Assembly: GCA_001662425.1 (NCBI GenBank)
Contig: BDDC01000004.1
Coordinates: 62,001 to 126,000 of the forward strand
Direction of reading: 5' to 3'
Source: Chlamydomonas sphaeroides
Taxonomy: Eukaryota > Chlorophyta > Chlorophyceae > Chlamydomonadales > Chlamydomonadaceae
DNA: 64,000 nt
Under the pieces are notes generated by a model. The model searched no databases. It was not told the origin of the DNA and saw only the letters and a list, made by a program, of their open reading frames with translations. Shown one piece after another: positions 47,033-61,200 of the stretch. The translations under genes were made by a program, and so were the position numbers. The first letter of the stretch is position 1. The number at the start of each line of letters is the position of its first letter.

Positions 47033-49213
47033 CATTGCCAGAGCCAGAGCCAGGGCGACAGCCAGGGCGTGAGCCGCAGCCACAGCCACGGCGGGCATGC
47101 CGAGGAGGGCGCGCTGCACCACACCACGGCCTTCTTCCGCCCGCAGCCGCACCACACGGGTCTGCACGCGCACGCGCACGCCCCCGGCTCGGGCGCCGGC
47201 TCGGCCGCTGCGGCGGCCTCCGTGGCGCCCGGCCGGCACGTGACGCTGCTGGCTCAGGGCATGGCGCTGCTGCTAGCGGACAACCCCGACTCGGCCTTCC
47301 TGTCGCCGCTGCTGCTGGTGCCGCAGCTGCGTGGCGCAGCCAGCCTGGCCTCGACGCCGCCCGCCGCCGACGCCGCTGCTGGCGCGCCGGCGCAGGGCGC
47401 TGCCGCGCCGCTGCAGGCAGTGGTGCCGCCGCTGCTGCTCTCCCTGGACCTGGGCCGTGTGGACGCGAGCCTGCAGCCGCAGCAGGCCGGCGTGATGTGT
47501 GCCGTGCTGGCAGACCTGTCGCCGTCGCCGCAGTCGCCCGCGCAGGCGCCAATGTCGGCGCCAGCCGCCGCCGCACCTCCGCCGCCGGCAGCTGCGGCGG
47601 GGTCGCTGGCGGCGGGCCTGGAGAAGTTACCTGCGGCGGCGCTGTCGCTGGACCTGCCGTCGCTCACGGCGCTGCTCGGCAGCAACACCTGTAGCGACGA
47701 CGCCACGGTGCTGACGTGGCGGGGTGTACGGCTGTCGTACGACAAGGGCTCGGAGCCGGACTCCGTCGAGGCCGGGTTGACGTGGCGCGACCTGGCGCTC
47801 ACCAGCGTGGGCTCCCGCCCCGAGCCCAGCGGCGGCCGGCCGCCGCCGCAGCGGACTAGCTACGACGCCGCAGCGGCCGCCGCCACCGCGGTCGGCGGAA
47901 TCAAGGTCCAGGCTGCCTCGCTGGCGATCATGCAGGAGCTGGCGGACGCTGACGAGGCCCACCGGCGCACCGCCGCCGCCAACGCGGCAGCCGCTGCCGC
48001 GGCGGCGGCGCAGCTGCGGCACGGTCGGGGGTCGGGCTCCCGGGTCACATCCGTGGCGGCTGCGCAACCGGGGCAAAGCGACCTTGCAGCGCCGGGCTCT
48101 TCCGGACAACGGCCGGGCGCGCTGCGCTCCGGCGGCTGGCCGCTCCAGGGCGCCGCCGTTGCTTCCGGCATGTCGGGCCTGGGGCTGCCTCGTGGCGGGA
48201 GTCAGCAGCACCTGGACAGTGCCGCCCTGGAGGGCGACGCGGAATTCTACTCTGTGGCTGGCAGCAGCGGAATGCTGGATCCAGAAGACGAGCTGGCGGA
48301 TCTGGATGCGGCGCTGGCCGAGCAGGCGGAGCTGGCTGCAGGCGGCGGCCAAGACGCCGTGCAGGCCGCCGGCAGCGACGCCGACGCCGACGGCGGCGAG
48401 TCGGACGGCAGCAGCGCCGGCGGCGGCACCGGCGCACGGCCGCGCCGTGGCACGGCGCTGCTGGCGGCGCTGTCTTCCGCGGCCAGCCTGCCGCAGCTGG
48501 CGGCGCTGCCGGCGGTGCACCTCCCTGCTGGCGAGGACATAGCCGACGGGCCGGCGGCGGCCAGCTACGGCACACCGGGCGCTTCGTCGGCGCCTTCGGC
48601 CACGGGCCTGCCGCCGCGGCCGGCCGTGGTACTGCTGTCGGTGGGGCCGCAGGCTCAGCCGCAGCCCGGGCCGGGGGCTCAGCCGGCGCTGCCGGCGCCG
48701 CCGCTGTCTAGCGTGTTCGTGCGGGTTCACGTCCCACGCGACGAGGGCCACCCCGTGAGCATGCTGCTGCACGCGGACCCCAGCAGCCCGGAAGCCGCCG
48801 ACGCCGCTAGCTCGGGCCCCACCGCTTACCGCACCACAGCCAGCCGCACAGAGTCTGCGCCCGCCGCGCGAGCCGGCACCGCAGCCGCGCGAGCCGACGG
48901 CGACGCGCGGCGCGAGCCTGCTGGCGGCAGCGCAGACAGCGGCGTCAGCACCGGCGGGAGCAGCAGCGCCAGCGGCCGCAGCAGCGAAACGGGCGGCGGC
49001 CTCTGGCCGTTGGGCGGTGGCGGCGGCGGCGGCGGCGGTGGCCTGCCGGCCGCCAACTCAGCGGCGGCGGACGCTCCCGGGCAGCCCCACGTGGACGTCG
49101 ACGTGTGCGGTGTGCACGCCCTGGCGTCAACCACCCAGTGGCACCGCCTGCTGGACAGCGGCGCAGCCTGCGGCAAGCACTGGCGCTTTGCGGCCGCCGC
49201 CAACGCACGCGCG

Positions 49214-49257
<44 letters not shown>

Positions 49258-52200
49258 GGCCGGGCTCAGCAGCAGCAGCCAGGCGCTAGGCCGCGGGGGC
49301 CCGTTCGCCGCGGGCGTGCGCGAAGCCGCGGCCGCGGCAGCAGGCAGCGCAGCCGCCGCGGCGGAGGCAGGCGACACTCAGCCTGGTGGCTCGCCGGCGG
49401 CTGCGTCGGTCCGGCGGCACAGGGGCCACGGCCCTGGCGGCGCCAACGGCGGCCCTGACGGCGCGGACGACGCTTCCGCGCTGCTAGCGCTGCTGCTGTC
49501 GCTGCCACTGACGATGAGCCTATCGGTTCAGGACGTGTCGCTCACGGCGTACGCAGCGCCCGAGCCTGGCGCCGCCGCCGCCAGCCGGGAGGGGCCCTGC
49601 GCGCCCGGCGGCTCGCGGGCTCCAGCTGCGGCGGCGCCGGCCGCACCGTGCTGCGTACAGGTGTCGTTCCTGGTTGGGGCCAGCGTCGAGGCGGCGCCGG
49701 GCGGTTGCCTGGACCGCCTGACGCTGGCGCTGCCGGAGGTGGCTGTCAGCACAGGGGTGCTGCTGCTGGAGCACGACCCGCGGGTCGGCACCCAGCACGG
49801 CGTGGGCCAGCCCTGGCGCCTGCTGCTGCTGGAGGGGCTCTCCTGCGCCTTCGTGCCGCAGCTGCATGCCGCAGCGGCCGTCGTCGTTGGCGGCGGCGGC
49901 GGCGGCCAGGCGGCGGCGGCACGGCCGCGGGCCGGGCGGGCCGCCAGCGTCGTGAGCACCAGCAACGGCTACAGGGACGTACCGTCGGGCACGTCTGAGA
50001 GGGCGTCGCCGCCGGCGTCGCCGCTGTACTCCCGCAGCCTGGATGTGTCGGCGCCGCTGCCCATCGCCGGCACGGCGCCGCTAGGAACCGCCCACCCCAA
50101 CGGCGCCGGCCGCGCGCTGCTTTCCGCGTTCACCGCCGCCGCCGCGGTCGCTCCGCCGTCCCCTCGCGCCGCTACCGCCGCCGGGCCCATCGGCCGCCCG
50201 CCGCCTGCCGCTGCGCGCGCCGTCAGCGTGCACGCGCTGCTGGAGGGCTCGCTGCAGCACGCCTCGGCCTATGCGGCGCGGCGCTCACTGCTGGCGCTGC
50301 TGGGCCTGCTGGACGCGACGCAGGCCCACTGGCAGCGCGCGACAGAGCACCCCCGCCGCCAGCAGGAGGCCTCCGACTCGGACACGGACGGCGAAGAGGC
50401 CGACCCACAGGCAGCCGCCAGCTACGCCGCCGGGCTGCTCGAGTCGCAGTCGTACCGCCAGCTGGGCGCACCGTCGGGCATGGCGGCCGTCGCCGCCAGC
50501 GCCGCGCTGGAGCTGGCGGGCGCTGGCGGCGGCGCCGGCGGCGGAGTAGGCCTGGGCCTGGGCTCCGGCGCATGGGGCGATCCCAGCTACGGGCCACTGG
50601 GTGCTCTGAGCGGTGGGCTCAGCGCCGGCAGCGAGGAGGCGGACGGGGCGACTGCCTTTCCAGCTATGATGTACCACTACCAGTACCACTACTTTCACCA
50701 TCACTTTCCTGCGCCCGGCGGCCGGCCCCGCACGCGGCGCCACAGCTGGACCACCGCCGCCGCCGCCGCCGGCGCAGCTGCAGCTGGTCCCGGCGGCGGC
50801 GGCGGCGCCGGCCTGGCTGCCGGTGGCGGTGGCGAGGCGGCGGGCGTTGACGGCGGCGGCGAGCGAGCGCCGCAACTGCCGCCGTGGCTGCCGCTGGTCT
50901 GCCTGACGCTGCGGGTGGGCAAGGCGGCGGCCGTGCTCTACACGGATGTGCAGGTGCGTGTTTGGGCCGGGGGGTTGGGAACTGCCAGGGCCGGCGCAGA
51001 CCACCTGCGGCAGCTGGGCGGCCCGGCCCGCCTGCACCTTGTCGCGAGCCGCGGGATGAACGCACGGTGACGGTGCTGCGTGTCCCTGCCACTGCCCCCG
51101 CCCCCGCCTCAGGGCTATGACCTGCCTCTCTTCGAGGCGGCCGTCTCACCCATGGAGCTTCAACTGAAGCTCTGCGCGCCGGGCACTGCCGCAGCCGCAG
51201 CCGCAGCCACAGCCGCAGCCGCAGTGGCGGCGGCGGCGGCGGCCGAGGCCGGGCACAGTTCCGCCTCCCGCACAGGCGACGGCAGCGGCAGCGCCTCAGA
51301 CACCGCGGACGGCGCTCAGCTCCAGCCGGCCGCCGCAGCTGAGGCCGGCCGGCGCGGCGCCGCTGCCGCTGCCGCCACCGGCGATGGCGTGGGTGCCGCG
51401 TCACGCGGGATGCTCGCCGGCGCCTCCATATCGCCTCCGGCCTACGCCCGGCACCTGCTGCCGCCACCGGCCAACGCCGCCAGCGGCTCCGACGCCAGCC
51501 TGCTCGGCGCATTGCACGCCCGGCACCGGCCGCGGCCCTCGTCGGGACCGTCGGAGCTGTCAGCCCTGGTGGCCGCCGCCGCAGCCGCGGCAGCGCTCGA
51601 CGACCACGACGACCCGTGGGTCGGCCGGCCCCTGCCGGTGGCCAGCTTCCACGTCGTACTGGACGCTGCCGTGCTGCTGGATGTGTACAACCTGGAGAAG
51701 CTGGGCTGGGAGCCGGTGCTCGAGCCATGGGCGCTGCAGGTACGGAACGGGAACGGCGGGTGTGCCTGAACGTTGGCATCAGCACAAGCCCGGCGCCTGC
51801 ATGGGCGTCTGCTGGCCCTTGCCTTGGTGACGTAACTGCTTACACAATGTTCTGATAAGCTGAGTGGGCTCCTGCGTGTCTCTGTTGGCCCTTTTTTTGG
51901 CATGCCTGCCGCCAACAAGCTGTGCCGCGCTTCGCGCTCCCGTGCTCGGCAGGTGCTTTACACCTGGCGCCGGCCGGGCTCGTCCGGCTCGGCCGCCGCC
52001 GACGCCCGGCGCCGCGCCGCGCCCGACGGCCCAGCGCCGCCGCCAGCGCGGCTGGCCTCGCCGCCCGCGCCCGCGGCCGCCCAGGCCGCTCCTCCGCCGC
52101 CGCAGCACTCGCTGCAGCTGAGCACTGACACCGTCCTGGAGGCCACCGTGTCTCCCGGCCTCATCCCGGCGGCCAGGGCCGCTTTGCAGCTGAGTGATGA

Positions 52201-55200
52201 GCTGCAGGCCGCACTGGCATCGCAGGGCACAGCCGCCACCTCGCCGCCCGCCCCGGCGGCGCCGCCGCCGCGGCGGCCGCCTGCTGCCGTGGGGCCGCGG
52301 CTGCAAGGCCCTGATTCGCACCCACCCACGAACGAGCACGGCTGGGATCGCTCGTCCCAACACCCGACGTGGTTGCCGGCCGTGGCCGCCCTGCCGCCCA
52401 GCACGGGCGCCGGCGCGCTGCCGCGCCTGTGGCTCCAGAACCGGCTAGGCCAGCCGCTGTGCTTCGTGCCGCTGGAGCAGCGCCCGCACGCGCCCTACCT
52501 AGCGGCCGCTGCCGCGGCGGCGGCGGCGCTGTCGCCGGGAGGCGGCGCCGCTGGCTCGGACATGCAGCGCCAGGTGGCCCCCGGGTCGCTGGCGGTTGTG
52601 GAGTCGGTGCCTCTGGCCGAGCGTCAGTTTGCGGGGCGCCACGTGGCGGCCCGGGGCATGCCCGGCGGCGGCGCGGGGGCCCGCGGCTGGGACGCGCACG
52701 ACCCAAGCCATGCCCATGGGAGTGGGCACGGCGGCGGCAGCCAGCACGCCAGCGGCGGCGGTGCTGCCGCCGGCGGTGGCAGCGCCAGCGCCAGCGCCGG
52801 CGCCGGCGGCGGCAGCGAAGCCCGGGGCCTCTACTTCCGGCTGCAAGGCAGCAGCGTCTTCCAGGGCCCCGTGCCGTGCAGCTCTCCGGCCGGCGCGCGC
52901 CTCTACTTTCCGCTGCCGCCCGCCTCGGCCGCCGCGCTGACGTGGCTGGCGCCGCTGTCCCGGCCGCCGCCGCCGCCGCCGCCGCCGGAGCTCCGCGTGG
53001 TGGCCGAGGTGCGCCCCTACCAGCTGTGCAGCCGGCGGCTGGTGCTCCGCTCAAACGTGCGGCTGCGGAACGACAGCGGGCTGTGGCTGGCGCTCGGCGA
53101 CTGGGCTTCGCTGGAGCAGGCCCCGCCGGACGAGCGGGCCGGCGGCGCGGCGCCGCCGCACGTGCTGCCGCCGAGCGGCGCCGCCTGGTTGTCCACGGGG
53201 CTGCTGCAGCGCAGCCCGGCGGTCCTGGCGCTGCGGACCGCGCCGCCGGGCTCCTGCCAGGCGGACGCGCAGGGCGGCGGCGGCGGCGGCGAAGCCAGCG
53301 GCCGTGCTTCCGCCACCAGCGTCGACGCTGTTGCGGCCGCTGCCGGGCCGGCTTGGAGCAACTGGAGCATCCCGCTCGACCTGACGTCAATGCTCGCCGA
53401 TGCTGCCAACCAGCTGCAGGCTGCGGCCGACGCTGACGGCGACGCGGGCTCGGGTGGCGGCGGCGGCGCCGCCGCGGTACGCGGCGTGGTCCGCCGGATT
53501 GAGTGCTCTGTGCCGCCGGCGCCGTACGTCGCAACAGACGCATCGGCGATGGCGGCGGCGGCCTCCGCCGCTGCGCCGCCGCCCAAGTGCCACCTGCTTG
53601 TCCACCTGTCGCCCGCCGCGGATGGCACCTCGGAGCAACCCGAGTGGGAGCTGGCCGTGCTGGCGCCACTCGTCATCCGGAACATGCTGCCGCTGCCGGC
53701 GCGCTTCGCCCTGCAAGCCTACAGTGGCGTTGGCGGCGGCGCATTCGCGGCCGTCGCCGCCACTGCCACCGCGGTGCCGGCGCCTGAGCTGCGCGAATCG
53801 CTGCCGCCGCTGTCGGCGGTGTCGCTCCATGCCTTTCCGCCACACCGGCTGGTGGCTATCGCCTGCCGGCCCGTCGGCTACGCCTGGAGCGCGCCGCTCA
53901 GCGTGTACGGCGGCGCCGCAGCTGCGTACGACGGCGACGGCGCCGCTGAGGGCTTTGAGCCGCTGCACCCTGGCCTGGAGGCTGGCGGCGGCGGCGGAGC
54001 CGACGGCGGCGCCATCGCGCCGCTATGTGAGGCGGCGGTGCCGGTGGCGGCGACGCTGCCCGGTCTGCAGGAGTTGCTGGTGGTGGTGCGCACGTGGCGA
54101 CACCGTCCCACGGGTCAGCTGACGCTGGAGCTGAGCTGCCCGGTGTGGCTCTACAACTGCCTGGGCCGGCCGCTGCTGCTGCGCCCCTCGCAGCGCCTGG
54201 TCTGCAGCGACCGGGCGGGCCCTCTGGCGGCAGCGGTGCAGGCAGCGGAGTCCCGCCGCTCCATTACCGGCCTCGCAGCGCCCAACGCTGCGCCGTCGGC
54301 GGCGACCGTGACGGCTGTCGATGGCGACGGCGCCGCCGGGGCCTGGGTGCCTGCCTGCCTGTCGGAGGCGGGGCGAACGACGCGGGCAGCGGCGGCAGGG
54401 CCGTGTAGCTCCCACCTTGCGGCGCTGCAGGCGGCGCGAGGGCTGCTACGCGCCGCCACCGGCCGCCCACCCGGCGGCGACGGCGCCGGCGGCGGCGGCC
54501 TTGAGGGCCGCAGCAGCAGCGGCGGCTGCGCAGCGCCCGCCACCGCCACCGCCGCCTCCAGCAGCAGCGCCCGCTCCTTTCGCTCCGTGGGGGCCGCCAC
54601 CAATGGCTCCTCGGCGCGCAGCGGCGGCTCGGGCCAAGCCGCCGCCCTGGGCGGTCTGGCCACGGCGTACGGCAGCACGGGCTTCCTGGCCGCGCTGGCG
54701 GGCGCCGAGGCGAGCGAGGGAGCTGCGGGAGGTGCCGGCGGCGGCGGGGCCCGTGGCCTAGGCCACCTGGCTGGCTTGGCGGAGCCAACGGGCCGCGAGG
54801 TCGGCGGCGGTCGTGAACAGCGCGGGGGCTTGGCGCGGCACCCCAGCCTGGAGGCGCTGCAGGCGACGCCGGCGCAGCTGCAGCAGCAGCTGCGGCGCCA
54901 GCGGCGCGGCGCGGCGCCGGCGGCTGTACCGGAAAGCTCCACGCCTGGGAAGCGCCGGCCGGACACTGCCGCCGCGGCTGCGCAAGCGTCGCAGTCGGCC
55001 GCGTGCCCCTCGCTGCCCTCGCCGCCTAGTGCGCCCATCGCCGCCAGCCTGGCCTCATCGGCCGAGCACGTCGGTGACTCGCCCTTCGGCGCCGACGCCG
55101 GCACCCGGGCAAGAGCAGCAGCCGACGCCGGCGCCTGCTCGTCGGCCTCCTCGCTGCAGCCTTGTCTGTACGGAGACATGCCCGTCGGCTCCGGTCAGCT

Positions 55201-58200
55201 GCAGCTGAGCCTCTGGCCCTCTGGCGGCGGCCGCTCGCCCTCCGGCCCCTCCTCCTCGTCAGCCCCGGCCAACGCCTCCTTCTGGACCTCCCCCTTGTGG
55301 CCCGACCTCGACGGCTCGCCGCTGCACGTCACGCTGCCCTGCCCGCTGCCCGAGGCCGAAGGCGGCGCCGGTGCCGCCGCCGCCGCCACCGGGCCGCCAG
55401 GCGCGAGCATCGGCGGCGCCTACGCCGCCCCCGCTACGCCCGGCTCCTCTGCCGGCGCCGCTGACAAGTCAAGCAGCGGCCGCTCAGCCTACCACGTAGT
55501 CCTGCGCCTGGTGCGCGTGACGGCCCCGGATACGCCGCCGGGCCTGCAGGCGATGTCGGCAGGGCCTGGGGCCGGGTCAGCAGCCCCCTGGCCGTGGGCC
55601 GGCGCGGCGGGCGTGGCGTCTCTGGGTCGGGTTCGGTCCGTGGCTCTGCAGGCGCTGCCTCGCTACCTTGTGCACAACGGCCTCGACAAGGCGGTGCAGA
55701 TGAGGCAGCAGGGTGAGGCAGCAGGGGGCCGCAAGGGTCCAGCAGCAGGGCCGCGCGGTCGTGGTGGGCTTGGCGGCAACCCCCTCGCCCCCTACGCCGG
55801 AATGCTCCTGCTCCCTGTGTGCCCAGCAATGCTCCTCGCGCCGCCTGCCTGCGCCGCCCCCCGCAGGCACCTCCTGGGCCGCGGCGCTGGGCCCCGGCGA
55901 GCGGCGGCCCGTGCTGTGGGCCGACGTGGGGCTGCCGCTGCGGCTGCAGATGCGTATTCAGGACCCGGGCTGGTCCTGGTCGGGCGGTGTGCCGCTAGAC
56001 GCGGTGGACCCCGGCGACCTGTTCGTCAAGGTGGGGCAGCAGGGCAGGGCAGGGCAGGGTAGGGGCGGCGAAGACAGCAGTGTTGCTGATTGCCGCGGCG
56101 GCGTGGGGCACTGGGGATCACGGTGTACGCGCGCCGTGACGCCGGCGCATCCCTGCCGCTCCCTTGTCTCCCCCGTCCCTCCGCCGCAGCTGCGGCACCG
56201 CAACCGGGCCGAGACGCAGCTGGTGCGCCTGGACGTCAGCCTGGGCAGCGCCGGCACGCTGCTGCTGGCGCTCAGCGCGCACCACACCGACTTCGCGCCC
56301 TATAGGTGCGGGTCATGGGGCCTGGGGGGCTGCTGCAAGTGCCAAGGCCGATGTTGGCGCGGGCGGTCGCTCGGGGCTCTTTCTGGCGGCGAACGCTCTG
56401 GTGAGGGGGCGCCATGGCGGCCATGCTCGCAGGATCGACAACTGCTCTGGCGAGGTGCTTCACGTGCAGCAGGTGTGCAGTGGGTGTCCCGCACACGCGT
56501 CAGATGTGTTCACACAGGCAGAGCTCCCTGCCGGTTCACTGCTACTGCGGCACTATTGCCCATGGGAGTCTGCGGCGAATGAGATGCTTCGCGTTCTCGG
56601 GGTGGATGCACAGGACCGGACTCGGCGAGATTACGACACGGCACGGCGGCTCCGGCATGCACCTGCCGCTCAGCTCGACCCCTGTGCCCCGAGCCCCGTG
56701 CCACCGCGGGGACCCGGGCTTTCCCTCCCCCACCCTTGCCCTTCGTCGACCACCCGCTGCACCGCCCCAGGTTGGCTGCGTGGATGCCGAGGACGTGATC
56801 CGGCCCTACGCCTGCCTGCCGTACACCTGGGACGAGCCCACGGCGCCGCAGCGGGTGCTGCTATCTCTGCCCGGGCGCAGGGCTCTGGGCACCGTGGAGC
56901 TGGAGAAGGTGGGAGGCAGGCAGGGGCAGGGGAAAGGGGAAAGCGGGCAAAGAGACGGAAACGGGGATGCAGCAGCTAGGACGAAGGCGCCTCGGCCAGC
57001 GACCCAGCGGTGTAGTGCCTCATCCGTCCTGTCCAACGCTCCCCGGCGCTCGGCCCCTTGCGCCTCCGCAGGTCGGCTTCAGCAAGGCCGTGTCCGTGGT
57101 GGCCTCCCACACGGGCGGCCACGGCAGGAAGCAGCTCCGCGTCACGGTCACCGCCGACGGCCCCACGCGCGTGCTCACCGTGACCGACACAGCCGTGCAC
57201 GGCGACCTGCCGCCGCCGCCGCCGTCCTCCTCCCTGCGTGGAGCGCCGCTGCAGCGCAAGGTGTCTCCGCCTAAGCGACCCGACGCGCAAGGGCCGGCCC
57301 GCCGCCGCAGCCACTCACGAGGCGGCGCGCCGCTAGCGGGGGCGCTCGGGTCAGCGGCGGCGGGCGCGGCTGACGGCGACGACTGGCAGCTCGAAGTGTC
57401 GGCGTCGGTGGCCGGCGTCGCCATCAGCCTGGTGTCGGAGCGGGCCGAGGTGCTGTACGGCAAGCTGCAGGGGATGTACGGCACGCTGCTGGTGGGCCCG
57501 GCCAAGGTGGCGGCCACGGCTGCCGTACAGCACGTGCGGTGGGACAACTGCCTGCGCGGCGCGATGTTCCCCATCATGGTCTACAGCCCCGTGGGTCGGA
57601 CGCTCTTCAACACTGCCGTGCTGCTGCCTGTGACGCCGCTGCCGGCCACCGGAGGCAGGAGCAGCGCCGCCGCTGCCCGCGCCACCTCCGCCATCGACTC
57701 GGCGATCGTGCCGTACGGCGGAGGTCCCACGACGGCGGCACCAGTCCCATCGTCGGGCGCGGCCGCGGGCGTGCCGCCGCCGCCGCCAGCCCTGTCGGGC
57801 CGCCTGGTGGTGTGGCGGCGGCGCCCCGGCGGCGTGATCTGCGTGCAGCATGCGAGCCTGGCGGCGGCGCCGCTGGTGGTCAGTGTGGAGGAGACGCACC
57901 TGCGGGAGCTCCTGGGGCTGGCGTCCAGGCTGGCGGCGGCGGCGACGGCGGTGGCGGCGGCCGACGCTGATGATGCCGCCGGCGAGGAAGGCCACGGCGA
58001 GCAGACATCGACGGCCTCCCACGAGCCCGACCTCGCCCTGCTGCGCCCCGCCTCCCCCACGAGGGGCCGGCGGGCCGGCAGCGCCGCTAGCGGTGGCGGA
58101 GCCGCCGCCGGCAACAGCAGCAGCGCCTCGGCCGCGGCGGCCAACACCGTCGGCGGCGGCCCTCCGTCCGTCGCGGCCTCAGCCGTGTGCATGGGCGCGT

Positions 58201-61200
58201 CGGGCCGCGGGCAGTGCGCTGCGGCGGCTGCCTCGTTCCGCCGCTCGCCAGCGCGCAGCGCCGCCGGTGGCGCCGACGGCCCACGCCCTGAGAGCGCCCG
58301 CCGGGGGCCTGCCGCCCTGCAGCAGCAGCAGCAGGCGGCCGCCGGCGCCTCGCAGCCCTTTGACGGCGAGCCCGCTCTTCGCGGCGGCTCCGCGGGGCCG
58401 ACGGCGGCCACTCACGCGCCCACCCACAGCCCCCGGCTGTACATCGAGGATCTGCAGATTGGCGAGATCCGGATCTCGGCTTCCTTTGCGCCCAAGCCGT
58501 ACGGCGTCGGATCCGGGTCCGGCTCCGCAGCGTCGATGCACGACCCCGACGCGGCGGCCACCCACGGCGACGCCGCCGGCCTTGCCCAGGCTGCTGGCGG
58601 CGGTGGCGGTGGCGGCGGCGGCGGCCTCGTAGACAGCGCGGTCCGCCTGGTGGTGTCGCTGGCGCACCTGGAGGGCGCGTGGCTGGCCCTGCGGCCGCTG
58701 CGCATGCGGCACACGCTGCTGCGGAGGGAGGCGCTGCAGCAGGTGCGGGTGTGGTGGCCCCAGGGGTCGAGCCAGGGTGCGGCTCTTGGGGAGTGGGGTA
58801 GCGCGCTGACATGCGATGATGGCCGCAGTCAAAGGGCAGCTGCGCGGCCCCGTGTGCTCAATCCTGACGCGGTCCCTCTGCTCTTGGCGTGGGGAGTCAC
58901 CTGCCCGCGACATCCGCGCGCTCCCGCCTTCGGCCCTGCGTGTCAAACCCTTGATGACCCCCTCCCTCCCTCCCTCACCCCAACCAGAACCTGCTGCGCC
59001 ACTACATGTCGGCCTGCTTGCGCGAGCTGGTGGCGCTGCTGGGGTCGCTGGACATCTTCGGAGACGTGGTACGGCTGGCGGCGGCGCTGCGGCTGGGCGT
59101 GTGGCACCTGCTGGCGATGCCGGCTGAGGGAGCGCTGCGGGGCGACATGAGGCAGTTTGCGGCGGGCCTGGCGGGCGGCGTGGGCAGCATGGTCCGCTCC
59201 GTCACCTTCGCCGCCAGCAACAGTGTGGTCAAGGCCAGCCGCAGGGCGCGCACCGCGCTGGCGGCGCTGGCGCCGGAGCCGCTGCTGCAGCCGCCGGCGG
59301 CCGCCGAGCCGGGCGCGGGCGGCGGCGGCGAGGAGGCGGCGGGTCGCGAGGGCGGCGCCGCGGGGCCTGGCGCGGCGGGCCGTGGCGGCGGCGCGGAGCG
59401 GGCGGGAGATGGCGGTGGCGGCGGCGGCGGTGGGCTGTCATCAGTTTTGGCGGTCTATGGCGGCCGCGGCGTTGGGGCTGGTGGCGCCGCTGGCGGCGAT
59501 GGCCGCGCGGTGGGCGGTCGGCACCACGGCCACAAGGACCTGCTGCTGGTGAGGGGCCGCGGCAGAAGAGGGGCGCGGGCGATGGAAGCGGACGTCGGCG
59601 CACAGGGGGCTGCCGTCCGTCCTGCTGCACCGCCTCCAGCACACAACCTGCGGCATGGCAGGGGCCCACAAAGCCCGCACGCTACCTGCCGCCCGCCCTC
59701 CCCGCCCCGCCCTGACCCACTGCTGACGCCTCCTGCCCTGCCGTCCCGTCCTCCCCGCCCCGCCCCGCCCCCAGTCCCTGGGCGAGGGCTACGCGGCCAT
59801 CCTACAGCGGGTGGCCTCGGCAGCCAGCCGCCTCAGCCCGGGCGGCACCGCGCGGGAGCTGGCCATGGGGGCCCTGGGAGCCGTGGTGCGTCGCAGGAGG
59901 CAGCAAGAGGGCAGGCCGAGGGGAGGCCGTGCCGCTCGTGTACCCACGCGCAGCCGCCCGCACGGCCCTGGCGTTGTGGTCTCCGTCGCTGCGAACCCGC
60001 TGCACCCCGGCCCGTGTCCTCACCTCCGACCCCCTCGCCTCCCCCTCCCAGGCCCTGCCCACTATGGCCGTGCTGCAGCTGGTGGAGGTGGCGGCCACGC
60101 AGCTCCGCGCCGCCGTGGCGCCACCGCCCCCTGGCGGCGCCGCCGGCGCGTTCGGCCGCTCCGGCGGCGGCGGCGGCGCCGGCGTGCGGCCGCGCGTGCC
60201 GCGCTTCGTGGACCCGGGCTCACCGCTGCAGCGCTACTGCTGGCTGGAGAGCCTGTGCCGGCTGCTGCAGCGGGACGTGCGCGGGGGCGCCTTCGCCGGC
60301 GAGGCCTACGTGGGCGGCGTGCAGGTGGGGCCGCGGGGGGCGGGTCTGTGGGAGGTGGACGGCACCTCCGGCCGGGGCTTGGCCCCAACGCGGCCCCCAC
60401 ATCCTATCCTGCCATGCGCCCCCGGGGGCCCACGGCTCCCATCTTCCCTGCTCCCGTCCCGCTCCCGACCCGCCCACCCGCACCGCCTCCAGATCTCGGA
60501 CGGCTCCTTTGCCGTCGTCACGCGCCGCCACCTGCTGGTGGTCACGCCCCGCCAGCCGCCGCCCGCCTCGGCGCCGCCCCACTCGCTGCCCGCGGTGCCT
60601 CACCCGTGCGACCTGGGGCTCAGCCTGGCGGTGCCGCTGGAGGGGCTGGTGCTGGCCAGCTGCAGCAGGAGGCCGGGGCCGGGGCAGGGGCCGGCGGCGG
60701 TGGTGTCGGTGGCACACGTGCAGGTGCGGGCCGGGCTGGTGGGGGCCGGGCTGGGCTGGGCTGGGCTGGGCTGGGCTAGGCTGGGCTGGGCGGGGCTGGT
60801 GGGGGCTGGGCGGGGCGATTGTTGTGCCTGTTCCAAGAGCCGAACGAAACGAGCGTTGGGGCGGGATGGGACGGGGTTGAGCGGGGCAGGGCGGCCTATG
60901 TGGCTGTGGCAGCGGTGGGGCCGCAGCGTGCTCGGGGCTACACCACGGGCTTTGGCCTGCTGCTGCGGAGCTGATGCACGTCCTCCGGCGGCGTCTGCCC
61001 TGCGCCTCAGGTCACTGCCGCTCCCGCGGCCGGGCTGGCCTCCCATGCGGCCACACGGCACGTGACGCAGCTGGTGCCGCAGCAGCCGCTGCTGCCCGGG
61101 CCCGCGAGGGTGCCGCCTGGGGAGGGCGCGGAGCGGCGCGGCCCCGTTGGCAGCGGCACCCCGTCCCCAGCCGACACGCCCAGGGCGAGCGCCGAGGCGC

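Noticed and set aside
52161..53669. 502-codon minus-strand Arg/Pro/Ala frame
   Set aside because: It is the shadow of VPS13 exon 11; the plus strand carries the conserved VAB repeats.
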